A stretch of DNA of 26,117 bases from JBDRGC01 sp043818215 (GTDB lineage Bacteria > Chloroflexota > Anaerolineae > Anaerolineales > UBA11858). The stretch lies in contig JBDRGC010000416.1 in the NCBI GenBank assembly GCA_043818215.1, forward strand, positions 1 to 26,117, given 5' to 3'. How positions within the stretch are numbered: position 1 is the first letter of the stretch; each line of letters starts with the position of its first letter. The notes below the pieces were generated by a model, which had not been told where the DNA came from, did not search any database, and worked only from the letters and a program-made list of their open reading frames with translations. A program made the position numbers and the translations under genes. Of this stretch, positions 14,785 to 23,255 are shown piece after piece.

Positions 14785-15805
14785 TTTCATTATGTTGCTC
14801 GGATTGATTTTTCAAACTCTGCACCCATTGGCCGGTGTCACGGTAGTAGATAAAACTTGCCGCCAACAACCCCGTGGTCACAAAGGCATGTCCCATCAGA
14901 CCAACGAGCATCAACCAGGAATCTTCCGAAGGAATACGCCACAACAAATCCAGCCCCTGGGTCAATACTAACACGCTCACAAAGAACAAGCTTGTTGTGG
15001 GCAGGGTCATGTTGGTAATGCGAATTCCTTGTTTGACAGAGGGCCACACTTTATACCGGTTCACAAAAATTCCATGTGATGAAAACAGCAAGAGGAAGAT
15101 CATCCAAAGCAGGAATCCGCCATACAACAGAATGCCACACTGTCCCACGGAGATACCGGCCACGGCTGTAATAGAGATAGCACAACTTGCAGGAATGCTC
15201 ACACTCACAAAAAGTATAACCCACACCAGGGCCAGCAAAATGACTTGTGAACTTGCCCACAGCCATTCCGCGAGAGACCGGCGCCAATATCCCTGGCCTG
15301 AAAGTGCAGCTTGTGCCACCATCGAAAAGTACAGGGTTCCCATTATCAAGCCCGCGATGGTCAAAACCAGGAAAAGTAACAGGGCGTTCCCAAAAGAAGT
15401 CACATCTATTAAAGACGGATTTCCAATGGGGGTTTCCATGGGTAGAATAGATGCCATCAGGCTCGGGATGCCTACCGGGTAGGAACGCAAAGCGGCAAGA
15501 AGGTTAAACCGTTCGGCTATGAGTGACCACAACTCTCGAGCAGATTGCAGTATTGCAGCCGTTTCTGCATCGGGGGCGACACTCATCGATTGGAAAACCG
15601 CATCGCTAACCAATACATCAATCAACCACTTTAGGCGCAAATGAGGGGTCAACCAAATGAATAAATCCAGTCCTATGGGGAATAGGATCAATGCGATGTG
15701 ATTTGTAATTGTATCGAAACCAGCCACCAGAGTTGTAATCAGGCGCGGAGGAGCAGGTAAAGTTTGCGAATCTGTAGTCTTCATTTGAACTACCCATTTT
15801 ACCAT
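14780..15805 (-). CDS. Uncharacterised polytopic membrane protein
   Basis: A 341-residue protein, mostly hydrophobic, with about five or six membrane segments: near 35-52, 140-160, 180-205, 215-240, 265-285 and 300-320. The 60-residue stretch at about 70-130 (SMSVAPDAETAAILQSAREL and onward) is more polar and probably lies outside the membrane. No transporter signature or catalytic motif is recognised. Two in-frame ATG codons compete (15805 and 15784), neither with a Shine-Dalgarno match, so the start is uncertain. It is the first gene of the minus-strand block at the divergent region and lies upstream of gyrB, separated by a weak hairpin terminator. Similar multi-pass proteins are common next to housekeeping genes in Chloroflexota, as far as I recall. 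Confidence 0.75.
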   Translation of the reverse strand: MVKWVVQMKTTDSQTLPAPPRLITTLVAGFDTITNHIALILFPIGLDLFIWLTPHLRLKWLIDVLVSDAVFQSMSVAPDAETAAILQSARELWSLIAERFNLLAALRSYPVGIPSLMASILPMETPIGNPSLIDVTSFGNALLLFLVLTIAGLIMGTLYFSMVAQAALSGQGYWRRSLAEWLWASSQVILLALVWVILFVSVSIPASCAISITAVAGISVGQCGILLYGGFLLWMIFLLLFSSHGIFVNRYKVWPSVKQGIRITNMTLPTTSLFFVSVLVLTQGLDLLWRIPSEDSWLMLVGLMGHAFVTTGLLAASFIYYRDTGQWVQSLKNQSEQHNET

Positions 15806-15820
15806 ATCAGTACGATTCGT

Positions 15821-15848
15821 TTGACTTTTTACTAGATTATGCTATCCT
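15821..15848 (+). promoter_or_regulatory. Candidate promoter for the cyclic-nucleotide-binding protein gene
   Basis: TTGACT (15821-15826) and TATCCT (15843-15848) are separated by 16 bases on the plus strand, within the divergent region. It leaves a leader of about 190 bases before the ATG at 16047, in which I see no gene or convincing riboswitch. The -10 matches four of six consensus bases, so this is tentative. Confidence 0.35.
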
Positions 15849-16046
15849 GTATTGAGCCTAATTTTGATTTTGTACAAAGTAGGGATGGTTCCTATGATTG
15901 TGATAGTGAAATGAGTTATTTGTGGATGTTCTGTCCCGGCGGCAACCTGCCCTCATCCCAACCCTTATCATGTTCGCAGGATACTCTCCCAGGGAGCCTT
16001 TCCCCTCTGGTTGGAACGATGCCCCATTGGCTTGCAGGAAAAACGC

Positions 16047-16544
16047 ATGAACACATACATCAACATATTAAAACAAATTGATATCTTCCACAAATTCACA
16101 TCGACTCAATTAGAGTTGATTGCCAATTTATGCCAGGAACACACCTTGGATACCGGAGATGTCATTTTTCGCGAAGACGCCGACAGCGATGAGTTGTATA
16201 TCATCATTCGGGGGGAAGTGGATATCCTGGTAAATCCATCTTTGGTAGACTCCGAATCAGACGACCTGCACGCTCCCGTTACAATTGCGACTTTGCGGCG
16301 CGGACAATCATTTGGAGAAATCGCATTGGTCGATCAGGGATTACGTTCGGCTACCGCCCGAGCCGCACAAGACAATACGCAGCTGCTTACTATACCCAGC
16401 GATAAACTCATGCTCCTTTGCAATACCTACCCAAAACTAGGCTACCGCCTGATGCTCAATCTGGCAGCCGATCTGGCGCTGAAGATTCGCAGCACCGATC
16501 TACGAATCCGGGAAGAACTGCTATACGGACGCGAGGACAGATAA
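16047..16544 (+). CDS. Cyclic-nucleotide-binding domain protein without a DNA-binding domain
   Basis: A 165-residue protein consisting of one Crp-type cyclic-nucleotide-binding domain. After an N-terminal helix (ILKQIDIFHKFTSTQLELIA) the beta roll contains GDVIFREDADSDELYIIIRGEVDI. The phosphate-binding cassette reads FGEIAL then RSATARA, the Glu/Arg pair expected for cAMP or cGMP binding. A C-terminal helix follows and no helix-turn-helix is present. It would act as a ligand-sensing module working through protein contacts. AGGA lies about 9 bases before ATG 16047; a longer TTG start at 16011 lacks such a site. It is the first plus-strand gene of the divergent region, 308 bp before the ABC importer. 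Confidence 0.87.
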   Translation: MNTYINILKQIDIFHKFTSTQLELIANLCQEHTLDTGDVIFREDADSDELYIIIRGEVDILVNPSLVDSESDDLHAPVTIATLRRGQSFGEIALVDQGLRSATARAAQDNTQLLTIPSDKLMLLCNTYPKLGYRLMLNLAADLALKIRSTDLRIREELLYGREDR

Positions 16545-16682
16545 AAGATTCATAAATACGATAATAATGCCTTGACCCTTGACCCTCACAAATGTAGAAT
16601 CTCCACACTGGCATGGGGTCAGGCGAGTAGCCATGCCCAAAGCCTGCTGATTGCATAAAGTCTGTTGGCAGAAAACAAAAAA

Positions 16683-16717
16683 CCCAATTAATAATGAAGC
16701 TACCATTATTGGTTGGG
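16683..16717. repeat. Inverted repeat in the gap before the ABC importer
   Basis: CCCAATTAATAATG (16683-16696) can pair with CATTATTGGTTGGG (16704-16717), with two G-U pairs on the plus-strand RNA. An A-run precedes it, so the minus-strand form has a T-run but two mismatches. Its role is unclear. The rest of 16545-16852 holds a doubled TTGACCC near 16575 and AT-rich sequence around 16768-16780, but no gene or convincing promoter that I can assign. Confidence 0.45.
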
Positions 16718-16852
16718 GCTACACCTGATAGCAATCACTTGTGAAAGGAGGCAGCCACAAAATAGTCAATATAAAATATCACTAAGTCAGATATCCCATT
16801 CGAAACCAAACACTCTTTCAAATTTTAGGCATATTCCTAAGGAGGAATAAGC

Positions 16853-18055
16853 ATGATTAAACGCTCGTTTATCATTTTAAGTTTAGTAGTCATCGCAGGT
16901 TTAGCGTTGACTGCCTGCACAGCCCCGTTCGAATGCACAGACCCGCTTGGCTGCGTGGACTATGCTCCTGGTGAACCCATCCGCATCGCTTCCGCGCTGG
17001 TTATCTCTGGGCCAAACACCGACCTGGGTACAGACTCCCAATATGGTGTGGAAATCGCCATTGATTTCCGCGGCGAGATTCTCGGCCACACAATCGAACT
17101 CCAGGCTGAGGACGATGGATGCAGCGCCGAAGGCGGGCAAACAGCCGGCCAGAAGATCGTCTCTGATCCCACCATCGTCGCCGTCATAGGAACAAGCTGC
17201 TCTGGCGCTGGCGTCCCCATGTCTGGGGTAATCTCAGAAGCCGGTTACGTGATGGTCTCCCCTTCCAACACCGCTCCCTCCCTCACCGATCCCGATCAGG
17301 CTTGGAAGGCCGGCTATTTGCGCACTGCGCACAACGACAAAGTCCAGGGACGGGCAATGGCTGAATTCGCCCTCAACGAACTGGGCCTAACAACAGCTGC
17401 TGCTATCCACGATGGTGACCCTTACACCGAAGGTCTGGCACGTGTATTCGCCGACTCCTTCGAGGAATTGGGCGGCACAATCGTCGAATTCACGGCCGTC
17501 AACAAGGGCGACACTGACATGCACCCTGTACTTGCTGCGGTTGCGGCAGCTGGTCCGCCTGAATTCCTGTACTACCCGGTCTTCACCGCTGAGGGCGGCT
17601 TCCTCACCAAGCAGGCCAAAGAGGTTTCCGGCTTGGAGAACACCATACTGGCAGCAGCAGACGGCATGATCTCTGATGCAGCCATCGCCGCTATTGGCGA
17701 GGCTGGCGAGGGCATGTACTTCTCTGGCCCCGATCTGTCTTACTCTGGCGGTGTGTACGAAGATTTCCTCGCTGCCTACATAGAGAAATATGGCGGCGAG
17801 CCTATCTCCGTCTTCCACGCTCATGCTTTTGATGCCGCCAACATGATCTTCGACTGCATCGAGGAAATAGCGACGCAAGACAAAGACGGCACCATCCATA
17901 TCGGACGCCAGGCTCTGCGCACCTGCCTGTACGCTACATCTGGTTTCCAGGGTATCACAGGCACTCTCACCTGCAATGAGTACGGTGACTGCGCTGACCC
18001 CAAGATTTCGGTATCCCAACTCCAAGCCGGTGCATACGTCCGCATCTGGCCCTAA
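16853..18055 (+). CDS. livK: ABC importer substrate-binding lipoprotein, branched-chain amino acid type
   Basis: A 400-residue binding protein of the LivK/Leu-Ile-Val family. Residues 1-21 are a lipoprotein signal with lipobox LTAC (Cys22), so it is anchored outside the membrane. The mature part is a type I periplasmic-binding fold: IRIASALVISGPNTDLG at the start, then VIGTSCSGAGVPMSGVISEAG and the ligand-site stretch VSPSNTAPSLTD. A second domain contains IHDGDPYTEGLARVFADSF. The short N-terminal ECTDPLGCVDYAPG segment with paired cysteines is of a kind I associate with Chloroflexota homologues. AAGGAGGAAT precedes the ATG, an excellent ribosome site consistent with high expression. Substrate may be branched-chain or other amino acids, amides or urea; the exact ligand cannot be read. 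Confidence 0.93.
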   Translation: MIKRSFIILSLVVIAGLALTACTAPFECTDPLGCVDYAPGEPIRIASALVISGPNTDLGTDSQYGVEIAIDFRGEILGHTIELQAEDDGCSAEGGQTAGQKIVSDPTIVAVIGTSCSGAGVPMSGVISEAGYVMVSPSNTAPSLTDPDQAWKAGYLRTAHNDKVQGRAMAEFALNELGLTTAAAIHDGDPYTEGLARVFADSFEELGGTIVEFTAVNKGDTDMHPVLAAVAAAGPPEFLYYPVFTAEGGFLTKQAKEVSGLENTILAAADGMISDAAIAAIGEAGEGMYFSGPDLSYSGGVYEDFLAAYIEKYGGEPISVFHAHAFDAANMIFDCIEEIATQDKDGTIHIGRQALRTCLYATSGFQGITGTLTCNEYGDCADPKISVSQLQAGAYVRIWP

Positions 18056-18117
18056 TACCGAAGAGACGTATCATCTCAATACCCATAGGGCACTATAGCA
18101 AATAGGGGAAGAAGGTA

Positions 18118-18152
18118 GGCTGCGAACTGCGCCCGCGGCGCAGTTCGCAGCC
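18118..18152 (+). promoter_or_regulatory. Strong hairpin between livK and livH
   Basis: A perfect 16-bp GC-rich stem (18118-18133 with 18137-18152) has a three-base loop and no T-run after it. Lying 63 bp after the livK stop, it would protect the livK message from 3' decay or cause partial termination, so that binding protein exceeds membrane subunits. Confidence 0.72.
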
Positions 18153-18212
18153 CACCACCCATTCTTCTTGAGAAGATACAAGAGATCAACCAGTACATAG
18201 GACTTCCAACAT

Positions 18213-18247
18213 GGGATGGGTTTGAACTGATAGCTCAAGCCCATCCC
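18213..18247 (+). promoter_or_regulatory. Second hairpin just upstream of livH
   Basis: GGGATGGGTTTGA (18213-18225) pairs with TCAAGCCCATCCC (18235-18247), thirteen positions with one G-U pair and a 9-base loop. A small TCTCTT/AAGAGA hairpin follows directly before the livH ribosome site. This could modulate livH translation or add to the decay barrier. Confidence 0.55.
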
Positions 18248-18280
18248 GTCTCTTTCTGAAGAGAGGAGAGAAGACCAGCC

Positions 18281-19342
18281 ATGCTACAACGTTTACAAGA
18301 CATAAACTTCATCGATCTCGTGCTCGCGATTTTACGAATAGTTATTATCGCCGCAGTTATTTGGGGAACCGTAGCGACAATCATAGAAAACCCATACTCT
18401 GCAGCAACATGGATAGACACTATAGTCGCTGGAATTGCACAAGGCAGCCTATATGCCCTGATAGCAATTGGATATACACTAGTCTACGGTGTTCTCTTTA
18501 TGATCAACTTCGCCCACGGCGAATTTTTTATGTCAGGCATTATGACAGCCTCCATATTTCTAGCAATGCCGATGAGCGCAACGGGGTTTTTAGATCGGCA
18601 TCCAATATTAGGCTTATTAGCAATCACTTTGATGGCGGTAGCAGTTTCGGTAGGCATCGCTCTACTCACTGAACGAGTTGCCTATCGCCCGCTGCGGAAA
18701 GCGCCTCGTCTGGTTCCATTGATTACTGCAATCGGCGCTTCGTTCTTTTGGCAGTACTTCTTTAGAGGCCTGTACGGATCCGAGGTCAAACCTTTTCCCC
18801 AAATCCAGGTTCTGACAGGAAAAGCTTCCATCCTGGGGGTTGAGATTCTCAAGAATCAATTGGTGGTTATCATTGCTGCCATCCTGATGCTGATTGGCCT
18901 GTATATCTTTGTGATGCGCACTACTGTCGGAAAATCTATCCGCGCGGTTGCCGAAGACAAAGACGTAGCCGCCCTGATGGGTATCGATGTCGACCGTACA
19001 ATTTCCATCACCTTTGCCGTAGGTTCAGCAATGGCCGGCATTGCCGGTGTTCTCTACGCTATGGTCTTCCGCCAGGTACACTTCTTCATGGGCTTCATCC
19101 CTGGCATCAAAGCATTCACTGCGGCAGTGCTGGGCGGAATTGGAAGCATTCCAGGAGCTGCAATTGGCGGCTTATTCTTAGGGATGTTCGAATCAGTAGG
19201 CCCCGGCCTCTTCTTGGAAGGCCTGGGAATTCCAGCCCCCCACCAGCTAAAAGACGTGATCGCTTTTACAATGCTCGTTCTGGTGCTCATCTTTAGACCG
19301 CAAGGCATCGTGGGCGAACCTTTGGCTGAGAAGAAAGCGTGA
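18281..19342 (+). CDS. livH: ABC importer permease, LivH family
   Basis: A 353-residue inner-membrane permease, longer than usual for LivH (about 290-310). Residues about 15-40 form an additional N-terminal membrane segment. The conserved part starts near 45 with IVAGIAQGSLYALIAIGYTL and VYGVLFMINFAHGEFFM. The coupling region AVAEDKDVAALMGIDVDRTI at about 220-240 would contact the ATPases, and FTAAVLGGIGSIPGAAIGG follows. A GGAGAG lies about 12-14 bases before the ATG, on the far side of normal. It pairs with LivM to form the channel; the next gene starts 11 bases after (or overlaps) its stop. Confidence 0.93.
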   Translation: MLQRLQDINFIDLVLAILRIVIIAAVIWGTVATIIENPYSAATWIDTIVAGIAQGSLYALIAIGYTLVYGVLFMINFAHGEFFMSGIMTASIFLAMPMSATGFLDRHPILGLLAITLMAVAVSVGIALLTERVAYRPLRKAPRLVPLITAIGASFFWQYFFRGLYGSEVKPFPQIQVLTGKASILGVEILKNQLVVIIAAILMLIGLYIFVMRTTVGKSIRAVAEDKDVAALMGIDVDRTISITFAVGSAMAGIAGVLYAMVFRQVHFFMGFIPGIKAFTAAVLGGIGSIPGAAIGGLFLGMFESVGPGLFLEGLGIPAPHQLKDVIAFTMLVLVLIFRPQGIVGEPLAEKKA

Positions 19343-19353
19343 GGCAAGCTGAT

Positions 19354-21036
19354 ATGACTGACAAAAAAACTATCGATTTTCGCCAAGTAATTAATCTTGG
19401 CCTTTTGGCCGGTGTAACCGTGCTCAGCTTGAGCGTGATTGGACTGGCAGGCCTCTTTGGGCAGCGGGACTTGATCGGCGGGGTGTTTTCACTGGGTCAA
19501 TTATTCCTGTTTGCCGCTCCGGCAGCTATAGCTTATATCGCTGCGGAGAAAGCATCAGCGTCAAAGGATAGCACTGCTAAGATCATTAGTTATGGACTGG
19601 TTATCGGCCTTATCACTGCCATACCTCTAATCATCCTGATAGTGCTGGCTACGACATTCGACCTGAGACATTTCCTGGTTAGCGTTTCGCCAGCCCTCAT
19701 AGAGATGCTGACTTTCAACCAGGGGCCGGGTGTTGGCAGCCTTACTCTGCTGGCCGCAATGGGCATCATTGGCATTGCATCGGCTGGCGTTCAACTCATG
19801 CCAGAGAAATACCGGCGGCCACTACTTCAAGGATTACTCTGGACCTTATTCATCGGTCTGTTCTCTGAGATTTTATCCGAACGGGTACGCAGCTTCTTCG
19901 GGAGCGGTGTTAACAATCTGATCTTCAAGTCGAAGGCTCTGCAACCCGTGGTTGCAGTTATATTATTCGCCATCGTTGCCACAATCTCGGTATGGTGGCA
20001 GAAACGCGGCAGCGGTATCAAAGAGCGGATCGACAATCTTCCCTCAGCACAGCAACTCAGACTGCGTAGGGGCAGCATTGGACTGGGTGTCGTTTTCCTT
20101 CTCATCTTGCCGCTGCTGCTGGGAACATACCTGTCCGAGGTGATCAACAATGTGGGTCTTTACGTGCTTATGGGTCTGGGACTAAACATCGTGGTAGGTT
20201 TTGCGGGATTGCTTGACTTGGGATACGTGGCCTTCTTTGCCATTGGTGCCTACACTATGGGGGTATTGACTTCTCAGGGAGACTTGGGGATTAGCACCAT
20301 ATCTTTCTGGGCTGCGCTGCCAATTTGCGTCATCGCATCGGTGACAGCAGGGGTCATCCTTGGGGTTCCCGTTCTGCGTATGCGCGGCGACTACTTAGCC
20401 ATCGTAACCCTGGGATTCGGCGAGATCATCCGCATTCTGGCGCTCTCCGACATGCTCAAGAACTTTATCGGCGGCGCCCAAGGAATACTACAAATTCCTA
20501 AACCCAGTATCGGCGGCTTTGTGTTATTCAAACCAGGCTCACTCTACTACGTCATTCTTGCCGGTGTAATGCTGGCGGCTTTCGTCTCCTGGCGGCTGCG
20601 CGATTCACGCCTGGGGCGTCAATGGATGGCAATGCGCGAAGATGAAGATGTGGCTGAGGCCATGGGTATCAATCTGGTAAGCACAAAGTTACTGGCTTTT
20701 GCCATCGGAGCCGGATTCTCCGGGCTGGCTGGCGCCATCTTTGCCAGCAAGCTGACCTCGATCTTCCCACATAGCTTCAACCTTATGATATCCATCAACG
20801 TGTTGTGCCTGATCATCGTAGGAGGTATCGGGAGTCTGCCCGGCGTAGTCGTTGGTGCTTTGATCCTGGTTGGACTTCCCGAATTGCTACGCGAATTTGC
20901 AGAATACCGCCTACTGATGTACGGCGCGCTGTTGATCGTTATGATGCTCGCCAAGCCAGAAGGTTTCTGGCCTTCTGCCATAATGAAACGCGAGCTTCAT
21001 GCCCATGAAGAGACTGAACCAGTTGGCAGCGATTAG
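19354..21036 (+). CDS. livM: ABC importer permease, LivM family, with a long N-terminal membrane extension
   Basis: A 560-residue permease. The conserved LivM domain begins near residue 235 (NNVGLYVLMGLGLNIVVGFA, then GLLDLGYVAFFAIGAYT) and has the coupling stretch MREDEDVAEAMGIN and VGGIGSLPGVVVGA. Residues 1-220 are an added block with about five or six hydrophobic segments, so the protein is longer than most LivM (about 320-430). ATG 19354 has GAGG about 10 bases upstream. A GTG at 19339 overlapping the livH stop as GTGA is equally possible and adds five residues. It is followed by livG after 38 bp. Confidence 0.92.
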   Translation: MTDKKTIDFRQVINLGLLAGVTVLSLSVIGLAGLFGQRDLIGGVFSLGQLFLFAAPAAIAYIAAEKASASKDSTAKIISYGLVIGLITAIPLIILIVLATTFDLRHFLVSVSPALIEMLTFNQGPGVGSLTLLAAMGIIGIASAGVQLMPEKYRRPLLQGLLWTLFIGLFSEILSERVRSFFGSGVNNLIFKSKALQPVVAVILFAIVATISVWWQKRGSGIKERIDNLPSAQQLRLRRGSIGLGVVFLLILPLLLGTYLSEVINNVGLYVLMGLGLNIVVGFAGLLDLGYVAFFAIGAYTMGVLTSQGDLGISTISFWAALPICVIASVTAGVILGVPVLRMRGDYLAIVTLGFGEIIRILALSDMLKNFIGGAQGILQIPKPSIGGFVLFKPGSLYYVILAGVMLAAFVSWRLRDSRLGRQWMAMREDEDVAEAMGINLVSTKLLAFAIGAGFSGLAGAIFASKLTSIFPHSFNLMISINVLCLIIVGGIGSLPGVVVGALILVGLPELLREFAEYRLLMYGALLIVMMLAKPEGFWPSAIMKRELHAHEETEPVGSD

Positions 21037-21074
21037 CTATCGAGCCACAACAAATCAGTGAGAGGATATCGCCC

Positions 21075-21878
21075 ATGCTCATCTTAACTTCACAAGGTGT
21101 CACTAAACAATTTGGCGGGCTTGTTGCTGTCAACAAATTCGACTTCGACATTCCAGAAGGCAAAATCGTCAGCATCATCGGCCCTAATGGCGCAGGAAAA
21201 ACCACCTTCTTCAACTGCATCACCGGCTTCTATGACTTCGACGAAGGCACAATCGAATTCAACGGCAAACAATTAGGCGGCAAATCACCCGATCAAGTCA
21301 CACGCCTGGGAATTGCCCGTACCTACCAGAACATCCGCTTGTTCACCAATATGAGCGCCATCGAAAACATTCTGGTAGGGCAACACCCACTCCTGAAAAC
21401 TTTTTGGATCGAGGCCATATTCCAAACCAAACGGCTAAAAAGCGAAGAAGCTGAAATCCTGGAAAGGGCCAGGCATCTGCTGCACTTCGTTGGTCTGAAA
21501 GGACTAGGGGATCAACTCTCACGCAACCTGCCCTACGGCGCCCAACGCCGGTTGGAAATCGCCCGCGCCCTGGCCAGCAAACCCACACTGTTATTGCTGG
21601 ATGAACCCACCGCAGGGATGAACCCCCAAGAAACCGTCGAAATGATGCGCTTCATCCAACATCTACGCGACGAACTTGGGATCACGATTTTGCTAATCGA
21701 GCATGATATGAAAGTTATCATGGGAATCAGTGAATACATCTCCGTGATGGATTTTGGCACCAAGATCGCAGAAGGTACTCCAACAGAGATCCAACGCAAC
21801 CCCCGGGTGATCGAAGCTTACCTGGGACGCGGGGCAGCAGCGGGTACTGGAACCCAATCATCGCCCGCGGTAGCTTAG
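21075..21878 (+). CDS. livG: ABC importer ATPase, LivG family
   Basis: A 267-residue cytoplasmic ATPase of the amino-acid importer. Walker A is GPNGAGKTT at 36-44 and Walker B LLLLDEPTAGMNPQE. The signature region reads NLPYGAQRRLEIARAL, the relaxed form usual in LivG instead of LSGGQ. The switch histidine is in IEHDM. RTYQNIRLFTNMSAIENILVG is the Q-loop region. GAGAGG lies about 10 bases before the ATG. It powers transport together with LivF. Confidence 0.95.
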   Translation: MLILTSQGVTKQFGGLVAVNKFDFDIPEGKIVSIIGPNGAGKTTFFNCITGFYDFDEGTIEFNGKQLGGKSPDQVTRLGIARTYQNIRLFTNMSAIENILVGQHPLLKTFWIEAIFQTKRLKSEEAEILERARHLLHFVGLKGLGDQLSRNLPYGAQRRLEIARALASKPTLLLLDEPTAGMNPQETVEMMRFIQHLRDELGITILLIEHDMKVIMGISEYISVMDFGTKIAEGTPTEIQRNPRVIEAYLGRGAAAGTGTQSSPAVA

Positions 21879-21896
21879 AATAGAGAGCAGACACTC

Positions 21897-22610
21897 ATGG
21901 CAATGTTAGAAGTAAACGACATCCACACCTACTACGGAAATATCCACGCCTTGAACGGGATCTCCATAAAAGTGGAGGAGGGTGAAATCGTCACCCTTAT
22001 CGGAGCCAATGGCGCTGGAAAAACTACCACCCTGCGCACTATCTGCGGTTTACTCAAACCGCGTCAGGGCAGCGTATACCTGGAAGGGGAAGACCTGGTA
22101 AAGTACAAAGCCCATGAAATCGTATTCAAGGGTATAGCAATGGTACCCGAAGGTCGCGGCGTCTTTGCCAGGCTGACCGTATCCGAAAACCTGGATCTGG
22201 GCGCCTTTTCACGCACAGACAAAGCCGGCATCCAGCAAGACCTGGAGCGCGTATTCACTCTCTTCCCCCGCATGAAAGAGCGCCGCAACCAGGTCGCCGG
22301 GACTCTCTCCGGTGGCGAGCAGCAAATGCTGGCCACTGCACGAGCTTTGATGACCCACCCTCGCCTGCTCCTTATGGATGAACCATCCATGGGATTAGCC
22401 CCTATCCTTGTAGAGGATATCTTCGACACCATCAAAGAGATCAACAAAGAAGGCACTACTATTCTCTTGGTCGAGCAAAACGCTACCATGGCTTTCACAG
22501 TTGCAGATCGGGGATACGTACTACAAACCGGCGAAATCGTGTTGCACGATACAGCCGGAAACCTGAAACAAAACGAAATGGTCCAAAAGGCCTACCTGGG
22601 GATAGAGTGA
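21897..22610 (+). CDS. livF: ABC importer ATPase, LivF family
   Basis: A 237-residue cytoplasmic ATPase. Walker A is GANGAGKTT at 36-44, the signature LSGGEQQMLATARAL, Walker B LLLMDEPSMGLAP and the switch segment LVEQNA. MVPEGRGVFARLTVSENL is the typical LivF Q-loop neighbourhood. Length is normal. The start is ATG 21897 or 21903 (MAMLEV); a weak GAGAG precedes both. It lies 18 bp after livG and is the last gene of the importer operon, which ends at the terminator at 22758. Confidence 0.95.
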   Translation: MAMLEVNDIHTYYGNIHALNGISIKVEEGEIVTLIGANGAGKTTTLRTICGLLKPRQGSVYLEGEDLVKYKAHEIVFKGIAMVPEGRGVFARLTVSENLDLGAFSRTDKAGIQQDLERVFTLFPRMKERRNQVAGTLSGGEQQMLATARALMTHPRLLLMDEPSMGLAPILVEDIFDTIKEINKEGTTILLVEQNATMAFTVADRGYVLQTGEIVLHDTAGNLKQNEMVQKAYLGIE

Positions 22611-22757
22611 GTCGTGAAACGTGATGCATGATCCCGAAAAAACGTCGGGACGATCTGCGTGACACAGTCCCCGAAGCGCAGCGGAGTGGGAAACGCGATA
22701 CGGTTCCCATAGCATAGTGGGCAGCGCATTGGATTAGATTTACGTTCCACATCTTGA

Positions 22758-22800
22758 GAGCGCGGTGGTAGAATTACGAACTACTGCGCTCTTTTTCTTT
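22758..22800 (+). terminator. Intrinsic terminator of the liv operon
   Basis: GAGCGCGGTGGT (22758-22769) pairs with ACTACTGCGCTC (22780-22791) with two G-U pairs and a 10-base loop, followed by TTTTTCTTT. It lies about 150 bp after livF. The stretch between (22611-22757) has a 6-bp TCCCGA/TCGGGA inverted repeat near 22632-22651 and no gene. Confidence 0.87.
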
Positions 22801-22851
22801 ACCTAAGGAACGGGGATAAATTACTTGCCCATTTCCAAATTTAGATGTAGT

Positions 22852-22988
22852 GCCGGTTGAGTAGGCTCGGAGGTACGGAGAGCCGTATCGAAACCAAACT
22901 GGGCTTGAAAATGGACTAATTTGCTGTAATCCGCTGGGTTTCGATACGCTACGGCACGAAAAGCGTGTGCCTGCGCTACTCAACCGGC
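22852..22988. repeat. Nested palindromic element (REP/MITE-like, 137 bp)
   Basis: The ends are a perfect 13-bp inverted repeat, GCCGGTTGAGTAG at 22852-22864 and CTACTCAACCGGC at 22976-22988. Inside lies another perfect inverted repeat, GTATCGAAACC (22885-22895) and GGTTTCGATAC (22937-22947). The motifs resemble palindromic repeats that I recall as common in intergenic regions of Actinobacteria and Chloroflexota. There is no gene inside, so if mobile it is non-autonomous. Confidence 0.72.
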
Positions 22989-23086
22989 GCTCGCTTTAGG
23001 ATACAAACGCGCAAGTTATTTAATTCTCATTCCTAAATAAGGCATTAGGTTAAAAGTGGCACAAACAATTCCAGCCTGACCACCGA

Positions 23087-23226
23087 CCGCTGACCGTCGA
23101 CCACCGACCGCCGACCACCGACCACCGACCGCCGACCGCCGACCACTAACCACCGACCGCCGACCGCCGACCACCGACCGCCATCCGCTGTCCGATGTCC
23201 GCTGTCTGCCGTCCGCTGTCCGCTGT
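23087..23226. repeat. 7-bp arrays (CGACCAC/CGACCGC, then GTCCGCT type)
   Basis: Heptamers CGACCRC run from about 23087 to 23180 and change to GTCCGCT/GTCCGAT/GTCTGCC to about 23226. The array ends 30 bp before the ornithine-cyclodeaminase-family start. Sequence between the palindromic element and the array (22989-23086) shows nothing that I can assign. Confidence 0.88.
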
Positions 23227-23255
23227 CAAATCAGTGCGTACCCACATAATTTCCT

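Noticed and set aside
15839..16081. An 80-residue plus-strand open frame in the divergent region
   Set aside because: Unrecognisable, without a ribosome site, and it overlaps the better supported start of the cyclic-nucleotide-binding protein.
16683..16717. Minus-strand intrinsic terminator
   Set aside because: It has a T-run on the minus strand, but the stem has two mismatches in that RNA and no minus-strand gene lies upstream; kept only as an inverted repeat.
16739..16777. Promoter for livK (TTGTGA with TATAAA)
   Set aside because: The spacing is about 25 bases and other -35 choices do not match, so no reliable call was possible.
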